Below are positions 1 through 12,608 of a stretch of 64,000 nt of DNA, in pieces (the first letter of the stretch is position 1; each line of letters begins with the position of its first letter). The stretch covers positions 6,213,546-6,277,545 of the forward strand of contig NW_024881300.1 of NCBI RefSeq assembly GCF_018691265.1, in the 5' to 3' direction. The position numbers and the translations under genes were made by a program. This DNA comes from Tyto alba (taxonomy: Eukaryota; Chordata; Aves; Strigiformes; Tytonidae). The notes under the pieces are model-generated. The model was not told the DNA's origin. It did no database searches and was given only the letters and a program-made list of their open reading frames with translations.

Positions 1-485
1 CGCAGTCAGTGCTGCCACTTCTTCCATCTTCGGTGGGGGGAGATCCCGGAACTTGTTCCCCCTGCTCCATCGTGGTCCCCTTCTGACAGGAGACAGTCCT
101 CCACAAACTTCCTCTCATGTGAGTTCCTCCCACGGGCCTCAGCGTTCCCCACACTGCTCCGTTGTGAGTCACCAACTTTCTCCAACTGGATTCCCTCCCA
201 CGGCTGCAGCCCTTCCTGAGCTGCTCCGGCGTGGGACACCCCCACATGCTGCAATCCTCCCAGCACTGAATTACAGCAGCAGGGCTACCTCTTCCTACAA
301 GACCCCGGCCTTCTTTGGGCACAGCACCTTGATGACCCAGGCGGAAGCCACAGGCCATAAATCAGTGTCTGCTCCACTGTAGATCTTCATGGGTGGCAGG
401 GGGGGCCACCCTGCCGTCTCACCACAGGATACAGGGGGGTCTCTGCTCCGGCACACCTCCTCCCTCCTTTCTTCCTCTGTTCCTC

Positions 486-495
486 CACTGACCTT
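486..495 (-). promoter_or_regulatory. Splice-donor-like site downstream of the LTR TATA box
   Basis: The minus strand reads CAAG|GTCAGT with the intron side beginning at 492. It lies about 65-75 bp downstream of the TATA-like box, so a short first exon could be formed from the repeat. The order (TATA, short leader, donor) resembles a retroviral 5' leader, but no transcript evidence can be drawn from sequence alone. Confidence 0.35.
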
Positions 496-558
496 GGTGT
501 TCACGCAGCTGCAGCAACTCCTCCTCACAAGTCCGACTGCCCGTCACCACGTCCCTTC

Positions 559-565
559 TTAAATA
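559..565 (-). promoter_or_regulatory. TATA-like box of the LTR-class repeat
   Basis: The minus strand reads TATTTAA, followed by AGAAGGG. It sits about 155 bp inside the repeat's TG start, where a U3 promoter would be expected. If active, transcription would run leftwards from roughly position 530. Activity is inference; the motif is seen. Confidence 0.5.
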
Positions 566-721
566 CGTTATCACAGAGGTGCAGCTGGTTGGCTCAGTTT
601 CCCAACAAAAGTGGAGCTGGCTTGGAGCTGGGGGAGCTTTGAGAAGCTTCTCACAGAGGGCCGCCCCTATAGCCCCCTCCCCTGCCACCAAAAACCTCCA
701 CCACTCACTCAACCCAGGACA

Positions 722-3700
722 ATTGGCTTTTGCTAAAATTCAGAACTTTCTCTGTAACGAATTTTACAGGTCTAGGCATTTATTTCTAACCTCTGAGAGG
801 AGCAAGTGTTTCACAGCTATCAGTTTGGCAAACAAACTGTATTAGATCTCTGTGACAATTTAAATTGGATTTGCAGTGTCAGAGACTGAACAACCCTATT
901 TTGCAGCAGTTGTCAATGTTACATCTGCATCACGTGTTCCGGTTGTGGATTAACTACAAAGATTTGGGGATGCTACCTTTATCAGCCAATCTGCAACATG
1001 TGTAAACTACAAATCAATGTAGAGATGATAGATGAGGGAGAAATCAATCAATTAGTCACAGGATTATTTTCTGAAATATTACTGAGTTTCACTTAGTTGA
1101 CTTGTTTTGGTGTTTTATGGAATTTGCATGATGAGCTGTTTATGCAAAAGAAGCAATCTTACTTATGGACTTAAATTGGATGGTGCTTCTTTTAACTCAA
1201 GTTGAAAAATTATTTTTCTTGCTTGCTATCACTCATATTTGATTTTTTTTTTTTTTTTTTAAACAGGAGAGTTGCACTGTGAACAATGCTGGATATCACC
1301 ACTGGAAATGGCTGCTTATTTTACTGGTGAAGTTTTCAACTCTAATAGTAAGTATCTGCAATATCCTGAGGACTGTGGAGAAGTTTTCCTTAAGATGTCA
1401 TAATTTACAGTTGTGGACCCAACTGGGAAGAGCTCAGATCTTTTAAAATTTACTGATACATAATACCATGAGAGCTGGTTTTGAATGCTTAGCATTTGAG
1501 AATCTAGTTTTTTACTGGTAGGCTTATTGTTATATCTGTAAAATTATGTCCCATCCATTCTTAAATCTAGCTTACGGACCATTGAGATAAGTAGGTTAAA
1601 ATGAAATCTCTTCACTTTTGTGAATTGAACTGACACATTTTCTTCCAGCTCAATTTGCTATTGAAATATCTGTTTCTGAGATGCCCTTTGCCTTAGAAGA
1701 ATTGTAGATTATGCATTTCATGCCTCTGCTGTATTCTAATGAAGGTGAGGCACATTTCGAATGAAACACCTGTCGATAAATATGGACACATACAGTACCT
1801 AAACTACAATTTTCATGAAGCAAATAAGTGGGACGATATTTGAAGCTGAATTGGTAAATAGGGACATATTATTTTACTGTAATTTGAAATTGCAGTATCT
1901 TTTGTATAATTGCTATGAGTAATTGTGGCGCTTTCTTGTAACATTAAATGAGTTTAAAGCAAATATTTTGCATGTATTTCTAGTGAGATGTATATATTTT
2001 AGCTATTAGATCAATAGCACTTTCTTTGCATGGGTTTTATATGAAAGATACAGATGAAATTACAGCTATTTCAACAGTGATATTATATGTGAAAGCCATT
2101 TTCAACCTTTGTAGCCAAGAGTTCTGTTAAATGCTTTTCCCTAAACCCCCTCAAATGTTCCTGATTTTCAAGTACTCCCCCAATTGTTCATTCAGAATTA
2201 TTTCTGTCCCCTTTTCATCTGTGGTGTCTCATTAAAAACTGGGACTTGAGCAGGATAAAAAAGTTTCAAACACGTTTAAAAGTACTTAAATATACCACTT
2301 TCTGAGTCTTTATTCTTTCAATTCAAAAGGTATCCCTAATTGTGGCCTTTTTTCTACGATTTTTTTTTCTAGCTTTTTCATTATAGTTATTCCCTCTACA
2401 CACTAAATCCCTGAGCAGTGCCCTCATATTGCTATTACAGGTTCTCTCATGCTGGTATTATGTATGATCCCATGCTGCAATAAGATATGTATAATGATCA
2501 ATCATGAAATGATTTTTTTTGTTATTAAAATAACTTTTTGCAAGGTAACTTTGTCCTTCTTTCACACATGAGATTAGTATTGAAGACAAGCCAGATCTTA
2601 AATAATTGCTGCCAATTCTTCTATGGGAACAGAAAAGGTGCACTTTTAACTCTTGTTTTTAATGTGAGTTCAAATAAGCATAAAATCAGAATAAATATGC
2701 TTTAGAGATGCATTATTCAGGTTCCAACTTGAAATCAGGCACTGGTGTGAGCAAGAATTGGGAACCCCTTAAGACAAGTGAAGCTGGAAGGATGACAGTC
2801 ATAAATGCAGGGATGACAGGATGGGTTGCAGGTCCGAGTAGTGAAGATGTTCTAATCTTAAAGCTAGTGTTCTTTCTTGGGTTAAATGTATTCAAATGTA
2901 ATCTAAACTGAGTTTTTACCATTTCAAGAACGTCCCTGTCAAGCAATCAGTAGGTCTATATACTTGCAGAATCTTGGATGAGCTTATAGGCAGATGCCAT
3001 TTTGTTCTGTAAAGAAAGCAAAGCTTTCCAAAGAAGGTGTGACAGGGTATAGTTTTGATTTCTTCTAGCTGTGTGAGCTTTCTGAGAGTAAGTACCACTG
3101 GCGGTCTGTTGGGCTAAATTGATACTTCATTATCACCACCCCAGGGCAATGCCATCTTGAAGGTAGAATTCAGCTTAGATAAATAAACACAAGCTATTCA
3201 TTGTTATTATGCTTGCTATTCATCCCCTTAGGAAGTTATCCTCAAAAACATTTTAGTTGTGTATTTTTTCCAATTAATTTCAGATTAACAGTAACTTGCT
3301 CTTTATTGAAGTTCAGTGACATAGCACATATCTGGTATATATCTGATGTTAGCTTCCAAATCTATTGAACAATAGCACAAGATAATTCTGAGCATACATA
3401 AAAACAATCCTATTCATTTGCTCAATTCCCCTCAATCTAGAGAACCACTTCCTTGTCCTATCTGGACTTACTTCAATGGATTGTTGTATTGTGGGCTCTA
3501 AAATGTTGCTGTGGAATAACTGAACACGTGCTGTATTTAGAAGTAAGCAATAGGGAACAGGTAATACCAACTGCTTACTATCAGTTGTATTCCAGTTTTG
3601 TTGATGTACCTAGTAGGCATAGATTTTATTCTCATTTTGCTAACTCTCAGTGTAATTCACAGCACTACAGATAGTATAGTAAAAAAACCAAACCAAATAT

Positions 3701-4823
3701 TGTGATATAGTCATATGTGGGTTTGAACGTGTATAAACTGATACATGGTGATAGACACAGAAATATGTGGTCGAGTGGAATTGTAGAAACAGTGCATGTC
3801 TCACTATGTAGGGTAATAGAAAAATACCCCTCTACACTCACAATTATGCAGAAACTCACTTAAGATGGCTACCTGTTGTGCTATTTTACATAACTATTAA
3901 ATAATGTAAGAAGGGTACATGTTCAGAAATTTAGCTGGTACAAATGAATATCTATGATTAGATTTGCTTACGAAGTAATGGTGAGCAAGAAATTATTGTA
4001 TTACACACAAATTTTATTTAAACAGAAGAACTTAAGGAGAGGGTGGGGAGAAAAACAAACAATGGGTAAACTGTTTCCTGAATGAAAAATAAATCTATAT
4101 GCCTGTGGTGTTTTTATAGGACTCCAGAGGGGTCCTTTCTGGAAGACCTAATTATGTATTTGAAGTGCTACTATTTCATTTTGGTATTGTGTTACAAAAG
4201 AAAAATGTCCATTTTTGCTTGTCTCTTTATGTCTGTGTGTATATAAGGCAGTACTTGAATAAAACACTTCATGTGCCTAAAGGCATTTTTATTTTAAGTT
4301 TGGATCCTACCAGTATGGTCTTGATAAAATTTTCAGTTAAGTGACTTTTTTGTTCACCTACTTTTAATGAGGTGTTAATGACACCTAAACACAACCGCAC
4401 ATCTCTGCCCTCCTCAAATTCTTTTCAGTTTCCAGAATATCATCAACCACAGTCAGTCATCGCACAGAATGTAAACTACAGCCTTATAGTTCTGTATAGA
4501 GAAAAGTTTAGCTGCTGGTTGTGCAGAGGGTGAAGTGACGCCAGTGCAGCCTCATTGTTAGTGTGGTGGGACTAGGTGGTAGCACCAAAGTTGTGTGCAA
4601 ATGACTGGGGGAAAGCTGCTCCTTCCCCAGTTCCAAAAGAGAGACTGGGGGTTTTGGACTGAAACTCTGAAGAGGTAGTTTCATTTTAAGAGGAAATATG
4701 GAGGAGAAACCTTCCCTCATAAGGTGAACAGGTTGTAGGGGGTGGGAAAGAACATGGTTGTGATAGAAGTACAGTGTGTGGATGTGTGTGTTTTGTTTAC
4801 ATAGATATACACAGAAAATTATT
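722..4823. other. AT-rich unique sequence, no gene recognised
   Basis: No coding region or known repeat family was recognised here. An 18-T run at 1243-1260 is directly followed by an exon-like segment (1267-1347; see findings). The open frames present are 60-77 codons long and look random. Confidence 0.6.
1243..1260 (+). repeat. Poly-T tract (18 nt)
   Basis: An uninterrupted run of 18 T ends immediately before AAACAG, so it doubles as a polypyrimidine tract for a possible splice acceptor. Confidence 0.95.
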
Positions 4824-4866
4824 TGTGTGTGTGTGTATATATATATATATAGTGTGTATATATATA
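4824..4866 (+). repeat. (TG)n(TA)n compound microsatellite
   Basis: Six or seven TG units run into an uninterrupted TA block, then GTGTG and a second TA block. TG-rich DNA also precedes it at 4773-4790. It explains part of the 157-codon minus-strand frame at 4508-4981, because TG/TA repeats lack stops in some frames. Confidence 0.95.
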
Positions 4867-7800
4867 AAATCCCAGGAAAGCAGAAAGAGACAGAGGCAGG
4901 CCTGGTGATGAGATGTGTGTGTCTGACTAGGCAGAAGCTGCCAGATCCTGTTATATTGTTTGTGGGGTGGGTGAGCTGCAAGTCTGTGGTACCTGGCTAG
5001 AAGAACTGCTATTTTGAGTGTCTGACACTTGCTGTTGTCACACCTGCCTCTGTCTTTCAGTTATACTGGCACTCCATTCAAAGTTGCATATTTGCAAATG
5101 TGGTGGGTTATGTTGGCTGAGTAAAGCTATTTATAGAACTGAGGGATTGTAGATGTTTTAATTTTTTTATTGTTCACACAGTTGCACATTTTCATGCCTT
5201 ACTTTCTAGCTTGCTGCATTCTTAAGAAAGCATGCTCTTTCATGTCATGTGTATGCACAGTCTGTAAGATCCCTGTTAAGAAGGGTGAGACAAGTTTTCT
5301 ATGTCCACAAACTAGAAAAACTCCACTTGATATTTCTGAATGCAACTGGATTCGTATCTAACATGTATATACCTTTGTACTTGTTCCTAGGACAACTCTG
5401 AGCTTGTCATGTGTATGTGAAATTAAATACTCGGAGCACCTGAAGGCCCTGTGTTTGTTCTGGGTACTGTTCTGAGTCAGGACTAAATCAGTCTTTCAGT
5501 GGCCATCGATTTATCCAGGAGGAGAGGACCTGCAGTGTTTTCTCTAATTATAAGCCCTTAAACATTGGATACACTGAGTTGTCTGCAAGGCCCTCTTTTT
5601 CAAAATTGAGTGGGAATAAGGGTCTTTGATCTATAAACTCTCTAATCCTGTATTAGAAATTAAAATTTAGAAGTTGCCTGAAACCAGTTAGTTAAAAATT
5701 TGTCAATCCTCTGAATTCAGCATTTCTAAAGCAAACACTGTTTTTATGGGCTTATTGTCCTATCATGTAAAGTGCAGAAGACCAATAGTCACTACCTTAA
5801 ATCTTTAGCTTTACTACCTACAAAGGTAGTGACTTTGCTGGCAATATCTCAGCTCTATCTCAGTGCTGTGGAGAGAAAAATAACAGCCCTACTCCATGTC
5901 CAAGTTCAAAGGTAATAGAAACAGTCATCTAACAAAAACAATTGAGCAGGAGGAAAAATAAATGCCAGACGTGCTTTACGTAAATGCTCGGTGTGTTGTT
6001 ACAGGAAAACTAGAGATATATACATCTCCTGGGGAAATGCATAATAAGCAGTTAAATTGAATCAATAGACAATTAATGTAAACAAAAGAGAGAGAAAGTC
6101 TCAGTAACTGCCTTAGGTAAGTGAGGGCCCAGTAAACCTCCAAAGGCAAAAGAAAACAGTCAACAGGTGACATTGATAACTCAATCCACAAGAATATTAT
6201 TGTGGCATCATCAATAAAGGACTATTTTCAGAGTAAAGAAATGCAGTTCCTGCCTCCTGGGAGCCTAAGATGACTTAGGTAGGGTAGCATCCTACTGCTT
6301 GCTTTCCTATTTGCAGCAGCTGCTTTTCAGTATCCTTTTGAAGAAGCTCCATCCTCATGAAGGCTAGTGTTTGATACTAAGTCTAATGAAGGGAAATTTA
6401 CAGTAACCGCCTTGTTCCAACTGCTGAGTAGCAGAAGGTGCAAATTCTTAGGAATATTCCCCCCCTCCCACCTGTCTTGATTTAGGAAAAAAAAAGTGTA
6501 CACCTGTTGGGATTTTCCCGTTTCAACCTTGGATCCATGTAGGATTTTTCAGATTCAAGACTTGGGCTTTGGATAATGAATGTTGCAGAAAAATGCATGC
6601 AAGGACTGGTTCCCAGTCAGGACTTCTAAAAAACGCATGGAAGCCACTTGTCTGTTTATTGCAGTTCCTGTCTTGTTGTACTTGTAATGAGAATGTGTTT
6701 TTCAATACTGTTTTACTACACTGGTTGTTGCTCACCTTTAGTTATGATTCCTACAAGGCCTAATGCTTGCAGCAGTTTTACAATTTGTAGAAAGTGAAAT
6801 TTTGACAGATTTCTTTATTTCTAGGAAATGGAAAAAAATGCTGATTTTATAATAATTAAAAAGTGGCATTTTTAATAATCAATTTAAAGTCAAACAAGGT
6901 CTGTTGCTTGAAAATAAGTAATGAGGCCAAGTGTCTTGCCACTTAATTTTGTAGAGTTGTAAACTTTGTATTTTGTTTTTCTCTTTGTTTCTTTTCCTTG
7001 TTGTGATGTTTGCACAGGTGATGTCTGCTTGGCAATGTCATTTTTGGGGTTTGTGAGTTATTGTCATGTTTGCTAAAGGATTCATCTTTCGCATGAAGCT
7101 TCTTAACAAAGGCCAGCTCCTGATGCATCATTGCTGTTAGCCCAAACTAATGCAAGAGATGGATTTGGAGTTTTTATTAGTGGGGAAGGACATATGAGGA
7201 TGATAAAAATTTTAATTTAGCAACATGTTGCAAGCTTGCTTCTGTGTTACACACAGTAACCATGGCAGTATGTATGCTTCCCTCTTGAGATGGATGAACT
7301 CTTGTATATGTCATACATATTATGTAGTACTACTATGTTAATGCATACCTTGAATTTTTTAGTTGTGCCTGGTAGTTTTGTTCTTTAGTTTAGTCAGTAA
7401 TGATTAACAAGATCTGAAGATAAGAAGCTAAGGGGAGTTAAACTTAGACATTTTGGGCAATAAAGGCTATGACTCCTTTGTCAGAGGGTTCTTCCATGTT
7501 TTCAAAGGTTGGCTTATGTTAGGTTGCTTGGTCATGTGAGTTATGAAGATTTATAGACAGCTTTAATCACTCTGTCTTCCAGAGTAGAGTGTTTGTGCAT
7601 GATCCTTTTTGTGCAGAAGAAGTCAAAAATCTTCACTTGGTCACAAGGGAATGAGGTGACAGGTAGCTGCGCAGGGGTAACTGCTGTGCGGGCACTTCAG
7701 GGCATTCAGTCTTGTCTGCAGCAAGCATTGTGGAAGCATGCCCTTCATCAGCTTCGCCTGCACACTGCACAAAATCTCTGCTGCACTGAATGCTTCTCTC

Positions 7801-10800
7801 ACCAGGCACAACTAAGCGGTGGCAGATGTGAATAGGTATGTAGTCCTGTCTTTTCCTTGCGTTCTCCTGAAGCTTCTGCTCAAACAGTGTGAACACTGAG
7901 ATGGATTTTATGGAGGTAGAACAACAGCTTCAGCCTCTATAAATATGTATTATAAAACCGTGTTGACACAGGTATAACCCTTGTGTAAGCTGTCTGTATT
8001 GTAAAAGGTAAGCAGAAATACAGGAGTTTCTGTATGGTCTTAAAGTAAAGCAAGTTTTGTTAAAGGACCAAATAGAACATGAATGTTTGCAGAATAACAT
8101 GTCAGGGAGAGAAGTAACTTGGTCAACATTCATGTACTACTTATTTCAACTATTATCACCTGTGCTAGATAAACATTTTTTAAACATAAGCTCTTCTTTT
8201 CTTTACATCACTAGTGAGTTAACGATATCAATCTTCTTTTCTTCCCGCTCCCTGCCCCCCCACACCCTGCTTCCTTTTCTGGGCTCTGGTCGCTTTGCAC
8301 AAGGAAGAAATTGAAGCTGTGATGAATAAAAGTCATGAAGTGATCAGGGACTGACAGGAGGTAGTAAACTGAGCAGCAGCAATTGTGCCTATCAGGAGGT
8401 CCTAGCTGTGTAATTTAGAGATGAAATTGAAGACATGGTGATAAATATAAGATGAAAGCAAACAATAGTACAAAGAAAACCTTACCATTTGTTTTGCACA
8501 GGAGTACTCCAGTGCCTGGACTGAATAAAAGTTTGTTCTGGACATGTATTAATCTGAAAATACTTCTAGATTACCTGGATGTAGAATGAGAAAATCTTTA
8601 TAAGCAAAATACTGTGTCTATTGTGAGTCATATGATCAACTTTGGACAGTGAGAAACTGTGTACAAAATTATAGTCCCCAGGGGCTCATGGAGAAACTCT
8701 GTATAAGGAAAAATAGGCAACAAATCTGTTGAAAGTAATTTCTCTAGTTTCCTTAGCTTTCAACTGTGCCATGTAGATTCCCGGGCATCTGAACTGCTTC
8801 TAAAGAGTGTGCAAAGGTTGAAGGGGACCAAGCTCATTCACTATACAGGGTTATGTACATTTCATCTGGAATACTTGTTTTAATCTTTTTCAAAAATGCC
8901 CATATTTTTGTAGGCTAGATAAATCCTATGGCTGTCCTCCTCACGTCCTAAAGTACAAGGATTTACCTTGCTCCATATTACATTTGTGAATCTGTTTCAA
9001 ATGAATGGATTTTCAAAGGCAAAGTTAAAGTTGATTTCTACACCAGCATTTCGCTGATAAAGAGCAGCAACCTTTCCAGGAAGCTGCCTGTTTTCAGTGG
9101 TTATTACACCATATAGCAAGTATCAAGTATGTAATATGTTGTAGTGATTACTTAAAATCAGTTGTTATGCTAATGGTAGTTTAAATGAATGGAGTCCTTT
9201 CTTGTTTCTTTGCTATATCTTTCTGTGAAATGTTATACTTGACCAAAACCTCTGTTTCTTTGTAATTACCTGCTGCTACATAGATCTATGTTGGTCAGAT
9301 GGATATATAGTTGTTTGTAGAATTCAAACTGCTTGTTTTTTATTGGCTTGAAGGTGATCTAGACTTCTGATAGACCTGAGAACAGCATCCTATCAGGAAT
9401 AAACTGTCTCAGATGAGCTAGGTGTAGGATGTAATGAAGGAAGCATACATCTATTCTGTGTTTGTTCAAGTCATGAACTGGAACGGTATATGCGAATTCA
9501 GGAGCCGTATACCATGCCCCTTATGTGAATAGGAGGTATATGACATAAAGCTTCAGGTTTTAAAAATTAAATTCCTTAGAGCTCTGGCTTGTATCTATAC
9601 CATGTAAACAGAATGAAATACCCTGTTGAAATTTAGGTGAATAAAGAATTTTTTTACACTTGTCAGTCAGCCTTCTGAGACTGAGTGGGAATATCTATGC
9701 TAGATAGTACAATCATAGAAGAGTTGTGCAGGACTGAGAACCAGCTTGATAATAAATTGGAGTAATTTCTTTGCTTAGTTGCATTCCAGAAATGAGAAGC
9801 AAATCTGAATTTCTTAGTCTGAGCTCCAAGACCGTAAAGCATGTTTGTTTACCATCTGCACCATCCTTTCAGTCCCTAGAGGCATATGAAAAGCCAGCTA
9901 TAACAATGGAGTATTGGCTTGCTGAAAGCAGCATCAGCAGAGCTCTGAAGACAAAGCAGCAACTTTCTGAACAACAGATGAAGCGGGAGAAGCAGCTTGT
10001 CTTTCTCCCATAGGTTTGAACAATTGATACATGTTTACATGATTGAAAATGGAGATGGAAACATTTATCCTGAGGACATATTCATGGTTACATTAAAGCA
10101 ACAAAGATGGTGATTTCTCTCTGTCCTGAGGAGTTTCTTAATCCTTTCAAATATTTTATAGTTCAGAAATAAAGTGAACTTAAATTCTAGCATCTTGACA
10201 GAATTTAATATGTGGCATTCGTGGCTTTTTTTGATGTATGCTAAAACTGGATTCTAATCCATATCGTCAATCCTTGAGTCAGCAGAAAACACTTTAAAAT
10301 AGATTTATTAGAAGCTTGAAGAGCAAGTGTCCTGATTTCCAGTGTTTTCTTTTGTATTCAGTGACTCTGTGTTCATTATAGTCACCCGTTGAAACAGAAT
10401 ACTCAAGAATGCAAATTTATTTTCTATGTGACACTTGAATTCCTAATGCTGAGCCAGCATACAAGCACAACCTGCTATCAAGGCTACTTTAGATTGATAT
10501 TCTGTATGCATCATTCCTTGTTTCATCAAGATTTAACTATGTTATATTAAGGTCCCAAGTACTGTTCTAAGCAAAAAAGTAAAAATTCTCAAGCACAGTT
10601 AGCATAATGGATGTCATGACTGTCTGAAAAGCATGACTGTAGTACCTGTGAGTTTTCTACAAAAAACCCCAAACACTTTATTGTAGAATAAACAGTCTTT
10701 ACAGATTGCAGTACATGTGTGGGGATTGCTAATCTGTGATTCTGTACCTAGATTTACCTACTGAATAGATGTTGTAGTGTAAATCTCATGCAGTGGCTAT

Positions 10801-12533
10801 GCTTCACAACCAGCAGGAGGATTAGGTTGGTACAAGGGCTGATGAAGTAAGCAAACTGTCTTGGGCAGCTGATGGGACCCCAGCTTGCACGCCCAACTCA
10901 AGTTCATTCTGGCTGCAAGAAGCCCACAGGGCAAATGTCCTCTTACACTAATACACTCAACATAAAGTACTCTGTAGCTCTCTAGCATACACACTGTGTA
11001 TCTTGGTGGCATATGAGGGCTTCATGAGCTGCCTGAAAGATACAGACAGCCATTTAGGGAAAATTCAGTTTCTTTTCATATGACTGTATGGTCACAGAAA
11101 GGATTGCTTTGTGGTGTAAAATAACACACTAGGTGAATTTAATGGCCTAGATTAAGTTCCTGGTACTAGTTTACCATTATCTGTTCAAGAATTATATACT
11201 CTTCCTAATTTAGAGATCCTAGAGTTGATAATTTATGAAAAAGATCATGGAGTGCTTATGTATGCCGATAGTTCTGTATCTTCTTAAAAAGATTTCCTTA
11301 GTATTTGAAGAAATTCTTGAATATGCAGTTCTTTACTGTCTAGTTTCCATTATATCTGTATAATTATAAAATGATAACATTTTCCATTAATATTCTAATA
11401 GTGAATTCAGTTTATGATAATTGTACTGTCAGTCATCTAGAGAGTCATTAGACTGCTTATTAAGGACATAAGCTGAGTCAGGAAAATCAGATTTATTTTA
11501 AATACCTAATTGGTCCTGGTTTTTGGGCTCTACAGAATTTATTACATTAATTTTTCTTGTGAAGAGTTTTATCCCCCAAAGAGGAGAAGAGACAAAATCA
11601 TGTAGCTTAAACAATATCTGTATACACTGTATGGTTTCCTTGGTCGAAGGAAAGAAGAATCTTAGCAGTACTGGATTGGTCACTGTCTTGATTTTTGGAG
11701 TGGAACGAAGAGTAGCTGAGGTTCTGGAATATTAAGAAGGTTCTAGAATATTAATTTTAATAAAAAGCATACCATAAATAACAGAAAAAAAAAGTCTTAA
11801 ATGTGATTTGAACTCTGAAAGATCATGCTCATTTTCCAAGTGAACACCTTATTCTTTGCATTAGTTTGGTTCTGCACTGTCCATCAGCCAGATAAAGTGG
11901 GTTAGAAATGCTTTTTTGTTTTGTTTTGTTTCTGTTTCTTGGTTATAGTTGGGAGAGGGTCATGATTTAAAATATTTAAACCGCATCTTCTGTTCTGTAA
12001 GAGTAATTTAAAAGGCAGGGATAGTGCCACTTAAATAATTGACTATTGCCATTGAGAGTTTGTGGCTTGAAATTCCAGAGTTCAGAACAAATGCCTGAGG
12101 CTGCAATTTGCCTTTATGAAAGTGAGGTGATTCAGAACCATCCCCTTCTAGTCTGTGGGAATCATATTGGAATGTTTCAGGATGCAGAAACTAGACTTCA
12201 ATATCAGTAGGACAATATGAGAATTTAATTTGTTTGTAGTAAGATGCAGTTCAACTTAATGGTGCTGAATGTTTTCTACTGAATAATGCCTGGGAATGTG
12301 AGGAGCTGAAGTGACAAAAATGTCTCTTGTTTTACTAATCTTCTACCTAATGGAAAAATAATTTGTGATAATTATTGGCTAGGCAAAGTCATACAATAAA
12401 ATTGAAACAAAGTTCTCTAAAAAGTTCAGCATGTGCAGCAACACTTCCAAGCATAGAAACAAAAAAATAAAAGTGTGGGGGTGGGAAGGATGATTCTTTA
12501 ATAATACCATGCAGTGGTGTTCATTTCTGGAGG
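4867..12533. other. AT-rich unique sequence, no gene recognised
   Basis: No repeat family or gene was recognised. Notable small items are a 12 bp perfect inverted repeat (5787-5798 with 5823-5834), a donor-type AG|GTAAGT site at 6117, a GC-richer open segment at 7583-7835, and a (GTTTT)n run at 11912-11934. Confidence 0.55.
11912..11934 (+). repeat. (GTTTT)n simple repeat
   Basis: T-rich run with G every five bases (TTTTTTGTTTTGTTTTG), ending in TTTCTG. Confidence 0.85.
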
Positions 12534-12547
12534 AAAAAAAAAAAAAA
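12534..12547 (+). repeat. Poly-A tract (14 nt)
   Basis: Uninterrupted A run after GGAGG; 38 bp before the AAAT microsatellite. Confidence 0.9.
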
Positions 12548-12585
12548 TGCTTTGATAAGGCAGGAAACACGAATATCACTGATAT

Positions 12586-12608
12586 TAAAATAAATAAATA
12601 AATAAAAA
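12586..12608 (+). repeat. (TAAA)n microsatellite
   Basis: About five perfect AAAT/TAAA units are visible. Confidence 0.9.

Larger units (their letters stand above)
1..721 (-). mobile_element. Avian LTR-class interspersed repeat (partial, cut by window start)
   Basis: On the minus strand the block starts at 721 with TGTCCTGGG, runs through a GC-rich stretch to a TATA-like box at 559-565 and a donor-like site at 492, then into an imperfectly repetitive region (1-400) with recurring phrases such as CGGAGCAG and GTGGGAGG. I recognise this architecture and wording from a repeat that is common in bird genomes; the TG start and the promoter order fit an LTR, but I cannot name the family. The left end lies outside the window. 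It is much richer in G+C than the DNA to its right, and the change at about 721 is sharp. The open frames in it (for example 6-266 minus, 53-382 plus, 419-712 minus) follow from the low density of AT-rich stop codons and are not evidence for genes. Confidence 0.65.

Noticed and set aside
6..712. Several 77-109-codon frames on both strands
   Set aside because: All lie inside the GC-rich LTR-class repeat and are stop-poor by composition.
3070..3080. Donor-like GAGA|GTAAGT preceded by TTTCTTCTAG
   Set aside because: Would leave an exon of only about 20 nt with no other support; such pairs are expected by chance in AT-rich DNA.
4508..4981. 157-codon minus-strand open frame
   Set aside because: Runs through the TG/TA microsatellite, which has no stops in this frame; the translated centre is a low-complexity tyrosine/isoleucine/threonine run.
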